Below, piece after piece: positions 10,370 through 20,084 of a stretch of 64,000 nucleotides of DNA; position 1 is the stretch's first letter; the number at the start of each line of letters is the position of its first letter. The stretch lies in assembly GCA_016110215.1 (NCBI GenBank), contig JADWQD010000010.1:372001-436000 (forward strand), written 5' to 3'. The notes beneath the pieces are model-generated. The model was not told where the DNA came from and did no database searches. It was given only the letters and a program-made list of their open reading frames with translations. This stretch comes from Capronia americana. Its lineage: Eukaryota > Ascomycota > Eurotiomycetes > Chaetothyriales > Herpotrichiellaceae. Position numbers and translations under genes: made by a program.

Positions 10370-11326
10370 CTACGAAGCTCGAGAAGTGGCGCGTATAAAC
10401 CTGGCCACCTGGTGCCCCCAGTCTTCTTCGAGGGGATCCCCCGTTCCCAGGCCGAGGACCGGACTAATATGATTATGGCCTTTCATCGTTTCCACTACCA
10501 AGGCCGATGCCAGCAATGGACATGTCTGCCATTCTCTGACAAAATCAGCCGCTGGAGTCAAGATCTCGATCTTCGGATCCAAAGTCCCAGTCACGACCAT
10601 GACCGGAAGTCCGCGCAGTGTTTCGATGCTACGATCCTGCTTCGCGGCCCTCAAGAGTCCAAGAGGCGACTTGGCTGGTATGTCGCTCCCGAAGTACGCC
10701 TGTAACGTCTTGTGCCGTTCCGGGTCTGCCCCTTCGAAATGGAGGGGCACCGACAGTAGAATGACCCCTTTCAGGATGGTGGGCAAGACACGGGATCGAC
10801 TTGCGGCAAAATCAGGAGCGAGCAGGTACGTGGACAAATGGACGCCCCCTGCAGAGTTACCCATCAGGTAGAGCTCCAGAGGGTGTGTCGAACTCTGGTT
10901 GAGATGCGACTGGATCCATTCCACCACGAGCCTCAAGTCTTCCCCCCCGGATGGGAAGTGGGCTCCATGCGACAAAAGCCGATAGTCCATGATCACCACC
11001 TTGAACCCCAGGGTTTCTGCGAAGAAATGGCCTACATTGGCATACACCAAACCATCCACGTCCTTGGTGTTGATTCTCTCTCCTCTCACGAACCCTCCCC
11101 CATAGAGAAACACGAGCACGGAATTGTCGTTACCGGTGATGGCCTCTGTGGCGGATGCTGGAAAATACACATCGAGCTTTTGTCTGGGATCTAGACCGTA
11201 TGGAAATGACTGCCGGCGAGTCGACTTGATCTTGTCGGCCTGGCTGCATAGCAGGGGTGCGTAAATTCTGTAGGTGGGTGCTACGACCTGGGAGATTGTT
11301 GTTCCCAGGGGTGGCAACCGGTCCAT
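10370..11326 (-). CDS. Alpha/beta-hydrolase fold esterase (HSL/carboxylesterase-like)
   Basis: Single exon, 318 aa if started at MDRLPPLG (11326). The open frame extends 60 codons further upstream to 11506, but that part looks non-conserved and overlaps a CCAAT box, so I treat it as 5' UTR. Visible elements are an oxyanion-hole segment LYGGGFVRG (a YGGG variant of HGGG), MDYRL, the nucleophile elbow GNSAGG, a candidate acid in VTGTLDPK and a candidate catalytic His in KGHNHI near the C-terminus. It is likely a cytosolic esterase or lactonase. It is divergent from the HGD gene across a shared promoter and next to the transcription factor. An FAD monooxygenase encoded further right could supply an ester or lactone substrate (inference). 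Confidence 0.85.
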   Translation of the reverse strand: MDRLPPLGTTISQVVAPTYRIYAPLLCSQADKIKSTRRQSFPYGLDPRQKLDVYFPASATEAITGNDNSVLVFLYGGGFVRGERINTKDVDGLVYANVGHFFAETLGFKVVIMDYRLLSHGAHFPSGGEDLRLVVEWIQSHLNQSSTHPLELYLMGNSAGGVHLSTYLLAPDFAASRSRVLPTILKGVILLSVPLHFEGADPERHKTLQAYFGSDIPAKSPLGLLRAAKQDRSIETLRGLPVMVVTGTLDPKIEILTPAADFVREWQTCPLLASALVVETMKGHNHISPVLGLGTGDPLEEDWGHQVARFIRATSRAS

Positions 11327-12155
11327 CTCTTGCTGACAACAGCTGGTTTGTGTGAAAAGAGTCGCGATCAAAGGTAGATAGGCTCGAGTGTGGTGAGGGT
11401 GAAGGGCATCTTCGGAGTCTCTAAAGGCATTGCGCTCGTCAGACCTGGGTACCTGCTTTGCCCCAGCATGATACGCTGGTATCGCGATCTCGAGGAGGTA
11501 GACCAATCAGAAGAACGATGAAAATCTGCTCGTCAAGACAAAGACATTGCTGATGCGAATGCCGCTGAAGCCCGGCTGTGCGTGAACTTGCAACTCTTAG
11601 TCATCAATCATCGAGTTCTGCCTCCATACACCGTCACATCAACGATGTGCATCTGACTCGGCGAGACGCATAGAGCCAAGGTCGCAGAGGTGAACTCTAG
11701 ACTGACAATTGGCAATCTGCGTGTAAACCGGGCGCGATGAAGGACCCGAGCTGCGCTTCCCGCGGCGGCATCCACCGGCAAAGGCGGTGTTGAGTGCGGC
11801 CTGAATCGACGGAGGACACACCTCCCAACCATTCCAGCTTCTCTCATCCTCGAGAGCGAGATGTCCCCTGGCACGCTCAGTACCGACAATGCTACGGCTT
11901 CGACCGGCAATATCCAAACAGGCTTGTCATGCCCTGGGGGTCAGCTCGAGACCCTCGTCCTTTCCATGAGCTGGACACCCACAACCAACGGCGCCGTCGC
12001 CCAAAGGACCGCTTGTTATATGCAGCACACTCGTGAGTGCCGTTTCAAGGAAGGAGAACATCGCCCTCTGACCTTTGTTCCCACAATCTCCCAGTACGCG
12101 CTCAGTTCTCAAGTTGGCAAACCATTGAAAACTCAACCCCCTCCAGACACCAACG
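11327..12155. promoter_or_regulatory. Divergent promoter region between hydrolase and HGD genes
   Basis: About 0.8 kb between two divergently transcribed start codons. It contains a CCAATCAG element at 11503-11510 and a CGG-N6-CCG palindrome at 11766-11777, the type of site bound by dimeric Zn2Cys6 factors. A 102-codon frame at 11861-12169 runs into the HGD start region but has no recognisable content. Shared control of both genes is inferred. Confidence 0.5.
11766..11777. promoter_or_regulatory. CGG-N6-CCG inverted triplet
   Basis: CGGCATCCACCG: inverted CGG triplets separated by six bases, the spacing known for some Zn2Cys6 dimers such as Ppr1. It sits in the divergent hydrolase/HGD promoter, 379 bp from the HGD start codon. 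It is a candidate site for the neighbouring regulator, by inspection only. Confidence 0.3.
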
Positions 12156-13694
12156 ATGCCCGTCACTGAATTCGACGTCCGAGATCCCTACAAGTACATC
12201 AATGGCTTCGGAGGCTACAAAGAGTATGGCGAAAACATCCTCGGCTCTACAAGCACACCTGCTAACCTTCAATGGTAGAAGCGAGGCGATCGAAGGCGCC
12301 CTGCCCTTGGCAGCCAACTCACCTCAAAGGTGCCCGTATGGCTTGTACAACGAAAAGCTTTCCGGCACCGCCTTTACAGCACCAAGACACGAGAACCAAC
12401 AGACCTGGCTCTACCGCATTCTCCCTTCAGCTAGTCACCAGAGCTTCGAGCTGGTATCCGACGGTCTCAACAAGTCGTATGAACCTCCGGCCGCAGGAAG
12501 GCATTTCAATGTTATACCCAACCAGCTTCTATGGACCCCGTTCGACTTGAATCATGACAACTCATGGATCAATTCCCTGCATCTTCTCGCCGGGGCCGGT
12601 GATCCCACTCTAAAGCAAGGGGTGGGCTATTACATCTACGCCGTAGGAAAGTCCATGGAAGAAAAGACTGCCTTCTACAGTGCTGATGGCGACTTCCTCA
12701 TCGTCCCGCAACATGGGATTCTCGATGTGCGCACCGAATTGGGGAGACTACTGGTCCGTCCTAGCGAGTTTTGTGTTATTCCACGAGGCATTCGATACCA
12801 CATCTCCCTCCACGACAACGTGCCGGCTCGGGGATATATTCTCGAGCTATACCAAGGTCATTTCCAGTTACCTGAGTTGGGACCTATTGGCTCCAACGGT
12901 CTTGCCAATGCCCGCGACTTTCAGACGCCTGTGGCAGACTTTATCGAAGACCATGAGAATACGGAATGGACCCTGTACGGCAAATTCGGGGGAAGACTCT
13001 TTTCAGCCAGACAGTCGCATACCCCCTTCGACGTGGTCGCCTGGCATGGGACATACTATCCCTATAAATACGACCTGGCACGGTTCTGTCCTCTGAATGC
13101 TGTGTCTCATGACCACATCGACCCCTCAATTTTCACCGTCCTCACTGCACCGTCGATCCCCCATGGGCCGGGCACCGCGGTTGCTGATTTTGTGGTTTTT
13201 GGCCCGCGGTGGAACGTCTCCGAGCACACGTTCCGGCCCCCCTGGTACCATCGTAACACAATGAGCGAGTTCATGGGCTTGATTAAAGGAGACTATCCGG
13301 GTGATTTCCGTTCCGGAGGCGCCAATCTACACAATACCATGAGCGGACACGGTGTCGATTTGCAGACTTTTGAAAAGGCCTCGACGGCCGATTTGGTCCC
13401 GACCAAGCTGATGAACGGAACCATGTCATTCATGTTCGAGAGCTGCCTGATGGTTGGTGTCACTGATTGGGGCCTGAAAACCGTGTCCAACAAGTTGCAA
13501 AAGGTGAGTCTCAGCATATACATCCCCGCCAATTGTCGGACAAATATTGATAGACACAGGACTATACTGAAGAGCGCTGGACACCGCTCAAGGTGCATTT
13601 TAAGCGGCCCAAGCAGGAGAATGGCCTTCAAAATGGGGGAGTGGAACACGAGGTTGACGAAGCTCTCATTTCTGGGGGATCGGGATCTACATGA
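12156..13694 (+). CDS. hmgA: Homogentisate 1,2-dioxygenase
   Basis: Model: exons 12156-12223, 12279-13503 and 13560-13694, 475 aa. Intron 1 (55 nt) joins GYKE to SEAIEG; intron 2 (56 nt) lies between KLQK and DYTEERW. HGD opens the ring of homogentisate with O2 and Fe(II) to give maleylacetoacetate. The sequence shows NPQ-like/CPYGLY and LSGTAFTAPR near the N-terminus, DHIDPSIFTVLTAPS, RPPWYHRNTMSEFMGLIKG (iron-ligand His and Glu) and LHNTMSGHG (further iron-site His). The residues expected for iron binding are therefore present. Normally Pro precedes HG in this last motif; here it is Gly. Length is normal for the family. There is no fumarylacetoacetase or isomerase gene in the window. It may be a paralogue dedicated to this cluster or the organism's only copy; sequence alone cannot tell. 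Confidence 0.95.
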
Positions 13695-14489
13695 GTTCGG
13701 GTTTGATAAGTCGAGCTTTCTGTCTTCTCGGGGAGTCTGAGGAGGATACTACCGACTTCTTTCCTCCGTGTCACACTGTACGTCCAGGAGAATCAGTGAT
13801 GATACTGATGCATTCTTCGCCCCGTAGTGACAATCACGAGGACAGCAGCATCTGACAAGGCACAACTGCCAGCATAAGTAGGATTTCTGGGCCCTCATTG
13901 CCGAATGAACCCGTAAAGGCTCGATGCAGCTTTCAATGTAGGTGTGTATGAGCTTGTTCTTCCATCTCTTCTCCACAAAGTCAGTGCTACAGTATCGAAG
14001 ATGCCAAGACCCACGAGTCTTGCTCCCGGCCTCAGCAACCATGCCTGAAGTGCAAAAGGGCGCGGACCCTGACAGAAGCAAGACGGTGTCGCCGGCGTAG
14101 AGCAAAAGTGTTAGCGCCCTGGCTGATCTCGCCAGGTGAGTATTCACCCTGACTGATCGAGGCGGAAAGCCGCAGTGGCTAAGTCCAGAGGCGTCCGAGT
14201 TGCCGACGTCCAGTCGTCCGGTTTTTGCAGAATGCCGGAAATTCCGTGAATGCCTGGGCCTCGATCTCGACAAGCTTTCGACAACTTGGCCATCCGTGAA
14301 CGGCAAAGTTCGGTCCAGACGATATCAAACGTCGATGCATACTGCTGTGAGGGTGTGCGTCCATATGGGACAGTCCCCTGAGCGCTGGGCTATACAAGAT
14401 CCAGCGTGCCCCAGCCCATTCCCGATGAATTCTCCAGTTCCAGGAACGAAAACAGGTCACCTTGACCCAAGCATCCAGACACGTTGAGA
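13695..14489. other. Intergenic: HGD 3' flank and MFS promoter
   Basis: No supported gene; the open frames on the minus strand (13749-14586) have no recognisable domain. A GAATGCCGGAAA element at 14230-14241 recurs exactly in the promoter of the flavin-reductase-like gene (25004-25015). Confidence 0.5.
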
Positions 14490-16565
14490 ATGGATCTGAA
14501 GAGCGAAGAGGTCCACGACCATGTGGAAACTCTGCGCAATGGGATGCGGCAAGATGAGGACAACATCTCCATCCGCGCAGAAGCACGAGGCGACAATCTC
14601 CCAGAGGGGTACTTCATGTCCCTGCAGTTTATTGCAGTGGTCTTGGTCAGTCTGATCCAGTCGTTGCAAGAGGAGAGGACCAACACTGACGGGGGGTGAC
14701 TGCCTTAGGGGTTTGCACTCACTGCCATCTCCGCGTTCATGTTCCTCCTTATGCCGTACAGCATATTGAGTTCCATCAATGCAGACATCGGTAGGTACAA
14801 TCCGATCTCCTGTCTGGTGGGCACCGTGGAACTCACGTACATGACCTTTACAGGACCGAGTCCCTATATTTCATGGGTCTCCATCTCCCGGACTCTCGCA
14901 CTGTCCTTTTCATACACCATCGTCGGGCGCCTCTCGGATCTGTATGGGCGGCGATGGTTCTATATCGGGGGCAACGTCGTCTCCCTCGTCGGCATCATCA
15001 TGTGTGCCGTGGCTCAGAACGTGGGGACCTTGATCGGCGGGTGCACCGTCTATGGCCTGGGTGAAGTGGTGCAGCTTACCTTCACCGTGGCCCTGGGCGA
15101 ACTGGTCCCGAACAAGCACCGTCCGACCATTTCCTCCTTCATCTTCCTGACCAATGCCCCCTTTGCCACATTCGGGCCTGTCATCGGTACGTGTTCCCCC
15201 ACCGGCCGCAGCCCCTTGGGTTGGTCCCACAGCTCCCCTAACAGCGAGGCTTAGCGAACAAGTTTCTCACTGTCGGACTCGGCTGGCGCTGGGTCTTCTA
15301 CATCAACATCATCGCCTGCGGTTTAGGCACCATTCTGCTGTTCTTCTTCTATCATCCTCCCAAGTTCGAGCAACTTCACGAACGCCACACGAAACGGCAG
15401 CTGCTGAAAGAACTCGACTGTAAGTTTCGCCACCCGGCCGCCTAATATGTGTGTCGGTCACTGATCCTGGCTTAGATGTGGGCATGTTCCTCTTCGTCGC
15501 CGGCCTCACCCTATTCCTGTTGGGAGTTTCCTTGGGAGGCGGCCTTTATCCCTGGGATTCCGCAGCACCCATCGCTACCTTGGTCGTTGGATTCTGCCTC
15601 CTCGTCGCGCTCGGGGTGTACGAAGCGAAGGCAAATCTGCACTACCCGGTGCTACCCGTCAAATTCTTCCGCAACAGAGGCTTCTTTAGCCTGGTGGTCT
15701 GTATCACGATTTGCACAGTAAGCAGCATTTCCTTCCCCGCCCACAGACTGTGAAGCATGCCACAGAGTGACGGACTGATCCTGGCCAGACATTCTACAAC
15801 CCCTTCACCATTATCTGGCCGCAGGAAATTGCCAACGTCTATTCCCACGACCACAACACCATCGGCTGGGTATCCTGCACCATCGGCGGCGGCTGCGCGC
15901 TCGGCCAGGCGGTCGGCTTTGCGGTCGTCAAGTGGGGACGAAACGTGCGGTACTGGATCATGGGCTGCATGGTGATCATGGTGGCGACGGAATGCGCCAT
16001 GGGGGCCATGACGCCCGACAGCCTGGACATGGGCATCGCCTTTACCGTCATCGGCCCCGTGGCGCTCGGCATTGTCGAGCTGGTCGCCCTGACCATCGCC
16101 CCGTTCTTCTGCAACCCGGCCGACATCGGTCTCGCGACGGGCCTGCTGCTCAGCATCCGCTCCATCGGCGGCTCCGTCAGCGTGGCCGTCTACACCACCA
16201 TCCTGCGCAACCGGCTGAGCAGCACCGTGCCCCGCATCGTCGGCCCTGTCGCGGCCCAGGCCGGCCTGTCCGCCGAGCAGGTGTCGGCCGTGTGTGCGTC
16301 CATTGCTGCCGGCTCGTTTGCAAGATTCCCGGGCTTGACTCCCGAAGCCACGCGCGCGATCTCGCAAGTCATCCCTGTGGCTTGGCTCCAGGCCGTCAAG
16401 ACGGTCTATCTGGCGGCCATTGGTTTTGGCGCCGTCGGCCTGACGGCCAGTCTGCTGACCAAGGATGTCAGGAAGCATCTGACGAACAAGGTGGAGAGAC
16501 GGATGAATATGAAGACTGGGACCGGGAAGAAGGACATGGCCGAGGAAGCAGCAGAGAAGCCTTGA
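14490..16565 (+). CDS. MFS drug/metabolite efflux transporter (DHA2, TRI12-like)
   Basis: Model: exons 14490-14645, 14709-14790, 14854-15186, 15255-15419, 15476-15717 and 15789-16565, 584 aa. All five introns are 55-71 nt with GT-AG ends. Many hydrophobic helices fit a 14-helix DHA2 permease. The loop motif GRLSDLYGRRW (motif A) follows the second helix, and GLGWRWVFYIN and SIRSIGGSVSVAVY are typical of TRI12/siderophore-pump relatives. The N-terminus is acidic and cytosolic and the C-terminus basic (KVERRMNMKTGTGKK). It is probably a plasma-membrane proton antiporter exporting a toxic substrate or product of the cluster. Substrate cannot be read from sequence. It lies downstream of HGD in the same direction, convergent with the next SDR. 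Confidence 0.9.
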
Positions 16566-16850
16566 TTGGGGAGGGATCAGATCTACGGCACGAGTCTCTC
16601 CCTGATCTGATGGGCTTGGACCTAACTACAGTATTATCTACATTTGTATTGTTGACCGGTGGGAATACATGTTAGGTTGCATCGAGAGCCAAGATTGGAA
16701 GTGCACGTTCTGAAGCAGTTTTCCCGTGTAGTCTTCTGTGATCAATCTGCATTTGTAGGCGTTTCATGCATCTGTCCGTCTATGGTTCACGGTATTATGT
16801 ATGCATGTATTTCAACATGCGCCTTGCCAGAAGCAGAGTTAAACAAAATA

Positions 16851-17801
16851 TCAAACACCCCCTCGCCCTCCGTCCACCGACCACGCCGCCGCCGTCACAT
16901 AGCTGGCCTGAGTGCTGACCAGGAACAAACACACGTCAGCGATCTCCTCGGGCCGGCCGAAGCGCTTGCTCGGGACGACATCCCGGACGCGGTCCTCGAG
17001 GAACTTGCGCCTCTCGGCATCGACGGCCGCGGTCATGGGCGAGTCGACCAGGCCCGGCAGCACGGCGTTGACGCGGATGCGGTCGGCCGCGTAGTCGACG
17101 CCGTCGCCGCGACTCAGCGCCAACACGGCGGCCTTGGACGCGCTGTACACGGGACAGTTGCGCTGATGGCGCAGCGCCATGCCGGACGACAGGTTGACGA
17201 TGGCGCCGCGCTGGGCGCGGTACTCCGGGATCCCGGCGTGCGGGTACGCGTCGCAGTCGAGCACCTGGCGGCGCATGAGCCGGATGGCCTCGCGCGTGCA
17301 CAGCCACAGGCCGCGGTAGTTGATGGCGTTGTCGCGGTCGAACGTCTCCAGCGCGCAGTCCGCGCTGGGGGCGTCGAAGGTGATGACCCCCGCGCACTGC
17401 ACCGCGTAGTCGATCCGCTGCAGAGCCGCGTGCACGGCCGCGTACGTCGACGCCACGCTGTCCGGCTGCGTGACGTCGATTGCGAAGGTCAAGACCTTGG
17501 CTGTGGCGGCGGCAGCTAGATCGCTATAGCTCTGCAGGACGAGTCTCTGGCTCTCTGCCAGCCCGGCTTCGTTCCGGTCAAGCAGGGCGATTCTGGAGCA
17601 GCCGCGTCGAGCGAATGCTATGGCCGTGGCGCGACCGATCCCTGGTGATTATCATGTTAGCTGGTGCCAGAGGAGGAGGCGGCTTGTTCGTATGGTGGGT
17701 GGTGAGTGATATCAGGTTCGGGCTTTTGCATAGAAAAGACATGGATATTACATACCGGAAGCGGCACCCGTTATCACAGCGACGCCTGGATAGTCTGTCA
17801 T
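16851..17801 (-). CDS. SDR family oxidoreductase, two exons
   Basis: Model: exon 1 17801-17756, intron 17755-17642 (114 nt), exon 2 17641-16851; 278 aa. The intron interrupts the cofactor motif, and splicing restores TGAASGIG (residues 11-18). The Rossmann region continues with RALLD-like acidic residues (IALLDRNEAG), which suggests NAD(H) preference. Other motifs are QCAG in place of the usual NNAG, the catalytic YSASK, and a C-terminal SYVTAAAWSVDGGRGGV that matches the family's substrate-loop end. The coding part is very GC-rich, producing long antisense frames that I do not regard as genes. It is divergent from the next SDR across 665 bp, so the pair may be co-regulated. Substrate unknown. 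Confidence 0.88.
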
Positions 17802-18466
17802 GTTGAGCACGCGTTGGATTGATTTTCCTGGTTTGTCTTACTCCACGCGTGGCAGTCCGGGGGAAAGAGGCTGAAGCAGGGTCTGGTCGATCTTTAAAGG
17901 AGATTATGGTGGCTAGAGTTAGAACAGGTGGGCGCTCGCAATTAATTACTTGGGCCGGTCGATGATTATGGTCTCCATCCAACTATAACTATAACCATAA
18001 CCATAACCAGATAGATGGGACACGACTCAATACCTCCGTACCGACGGGAAGATACTCCGTACAGCTCTCTGATCAAAGTTGCTGCGGAACCAGAGCCTCG
18101 AGGCCGGCATTTCCAGCAGAAGCCCAAAGCCGGAATGGCCCAGCCAACCCCGGACGCCGGATCGGGAAACTTTCGACAGGGGCAGTCATTGTGGATGCTG
18201 CCCCCTGAGTCTACATACCCCGGACGGATGTACTGTGTATCTCGTACCTCGTAATTTCAATGCATATCGTGCCCGACTCCACGCTTGTCTTATGAATGCA
18301 GCTCTCGCCGCACGGCCACGTCCACCACGTCCACCACGTCCACGTTCGGAACCAGTTTCCTATGTACTTCGCAGCATAACAAGACCATTCCAAGCGATCT
18401 TTTGCACACACATCCACCGACCGCTCCACGGCTCTCTCTCTTTCTCTCTCTCTCTCAATCTGTAAA
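17802..18466. promoter_or_regulatory. Divergent promoter between two SDR genes
   Basis: It contains a run of ATAACC repeats (about 17988-18010), several CGG/CCG triplets including CGGACGCCG near 18150, GCCGGAA at 18129-18135, a CCACGTCCA repeat at 18317-18344 and a CT-rich tract (18432-18457) ending 10 bp before the right-hand start codon. CT tracts are common near fungal transcription starts. No gene seen. Confidence 0.5.
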
Positions 18467-19756
18467 ATGGCAAGGCCGAGAACGCCTCCGGGGGTCGCAA
18501 TCATCACGGGTGGAGGTAAGCATTTACTGTACTTAATGATCTGCTCGAAACCAATCACCTATTCAAAATCTCCCTTTTCACTGGACTAGTCACCCCTGTT
18601 AACCTTACGCCTCCCCCTCTGAAGCGTCGGGGATGGGTCTGGCAGGTACCGAGTTACTCGTCAAGGACGGCTGGTGTGTCACCATGTTCGATTTCAACGG
18701 CGAGGGAGCCAAAGTGGCCGCCGAGCTGGGCGACCAAGTCCTGTTCGTTCAAGGCAATGCCCTGGTCTACGATGACCAGGCTCGAGCATTCCAACAGACG
18801 TGGCATAAATGGGGACGCATCGATGTGGGTAAGTTTTTCACCCATCTCCCTATCCTGGACAAGGCGCAGAGAAGAGCCTTGAATATTAGGATGGCTGATT
18901 AATGCCTCGATTTTTGTCTGCCAGTGTGGGCGAACGCGGTATGCATTTTGTCTTCTGCATTAAACCCGCTCTGCACTTAGTTGAGCATCACACTCACGTC
19001 ATGCGGACAACAGGGTTTTGGCGACGCCCAGGACTTCTTTCGACCTGCAGCGGCGGCGGATGAAGGAGATGACGGCGCACCACCACCCAGGCCAAACACG
19101 CTCACCGTGGATGTGTGCCTCACGGGCGTCATCTTTACGGCCTACCTGGCGCTACATTTCTTCCGGAAGACGCCCTCTCGCCCGGGCAAGCTGATTCTCC
19201 AGTCCAGCGTCAACGGGCTGTGGCCCAACTCACGGCTGATCCTGTATTCGGCCGCCAAACACGGTGTACGTGTGGCTTTTGTCCCTTTTTCCTTGCTACA
19301 TACTATCCAAGTCCCCTATTACTAATCGAAGGATTGACTGATTGACTTTTGTCTCTTTTCAAACCACAGGTCATCGGCCTCACCCGAGCCCTGGCGGCGC
19401 GGCTTCGCGAGACGGACGAAAAGATCAGTGTCAATGCCATCTGCCCGGGTTTGGTCGACACGCCCTTGATCAGCTCCACCATGAAAGACAACATCCCCGC
19501 GGCAATGAAGACGCCCATGTCCACCATCATGCGCGCGTTCAGGGACATCATCCACGACGAGGCCAACGCGTCCGGCCAGGTCCTGGAGGCCAGTGGGTCG
19601 GATGTGATCCCGAAGGACGCCCCGCCCTACGGCAATGACGCGACCGAATATATCGTGGAGCTTCGCTATGGGGATTTAATCGACGTGGGCGTGTTGGCGA
19701 AGCATGGCGAAGAAAGGGGGAAAGCTCGAAAGGCCATGGAAGTCGCGTCTGCATAG
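18467..19756 (+). CDS. SDR family oxidoreductase (15-PGDH-like), five exons with a 14-nt microexon
   Basis: Model: exons 18467-18515, 18625-18828, 18925-18938, 19014-19265 and 19370-19756, 301 aa. The cofactor motif TGGASGMG (residues 14-21) is split by intron 1. Exon 3 is only 14 nt and encodes most of VWANA, which becomes WANAGFGD, the NAG motif of the family, when spliced. An acidic Asp in MFDFN at the end of beta-2 suggests NAD preference. The catalytic LYSAAK and the NAICPGLVDTPL segment are present. It resembles fungal 15-hydroxyprostaglandin-dehydrogenase-like SDRs that oxidise secondary alcohols. Substrate unknown. A residue stretch between GFGDAQDFF and NTLTVD is rich in Ala/Asp/Pro. 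The gene is convergent with the monooxygenase. Confidence 0.87.
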
Positions 19757-20084
19757 GAGGCAGCCAACGTTGCGAGAAAGTGAAGCCTCGAGCTTTGGAA
19801 TGCAATATCTTGAAGCCAGGCCTGGTATCCCACTGCTGGCTACTGCCGTATCCTCATAGCTGATCTGATCCCCGTAAGCGTCGTTGCGCAATTTTCATCA
19901 TCACGCTCAAATGGCCGGAAAAGGACCTACCTATCTGGCTTCGATCTCGGTCAACTCTACCCAGACTCTGTGTCGACAATTATAGTACCCAGTCACACGC
20001 ATGAACCAGGCATGGCATGGCACTATGCCCAAAACTAAGTGCATCGTTATTCCAAGATATTGTTTCATTTTCCTCTGGGGCTAA
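19757..20084. other. Intergenic between convergent genes
   Basis: Three-prime flanks of the SDR and the monooxygenase. Nothing else recognised. Confidence 0.5.

Noticed and set aside
11861..12169. 102-codon frame reaching the HGD start
   Set aside because: Lies in the HGD leader, different frame, no recognisable content.
15642..16478. 278-codon minus-strand frame
   Set aside because: Antisense to the last MFS exon, rich in Asp/Gly/His, no family content.
16659..17519. 286-codon plus-strand frame
   Set aside because: Antisense to the GC-rich SDR; composition is Arg/His/Val-rich, as expected of a shadow.
17988..18010. ATAACC repeats as a telomere-like array
   Set aside because: The unit is not CCCTAA, the run is very short and the location is internal between genes.
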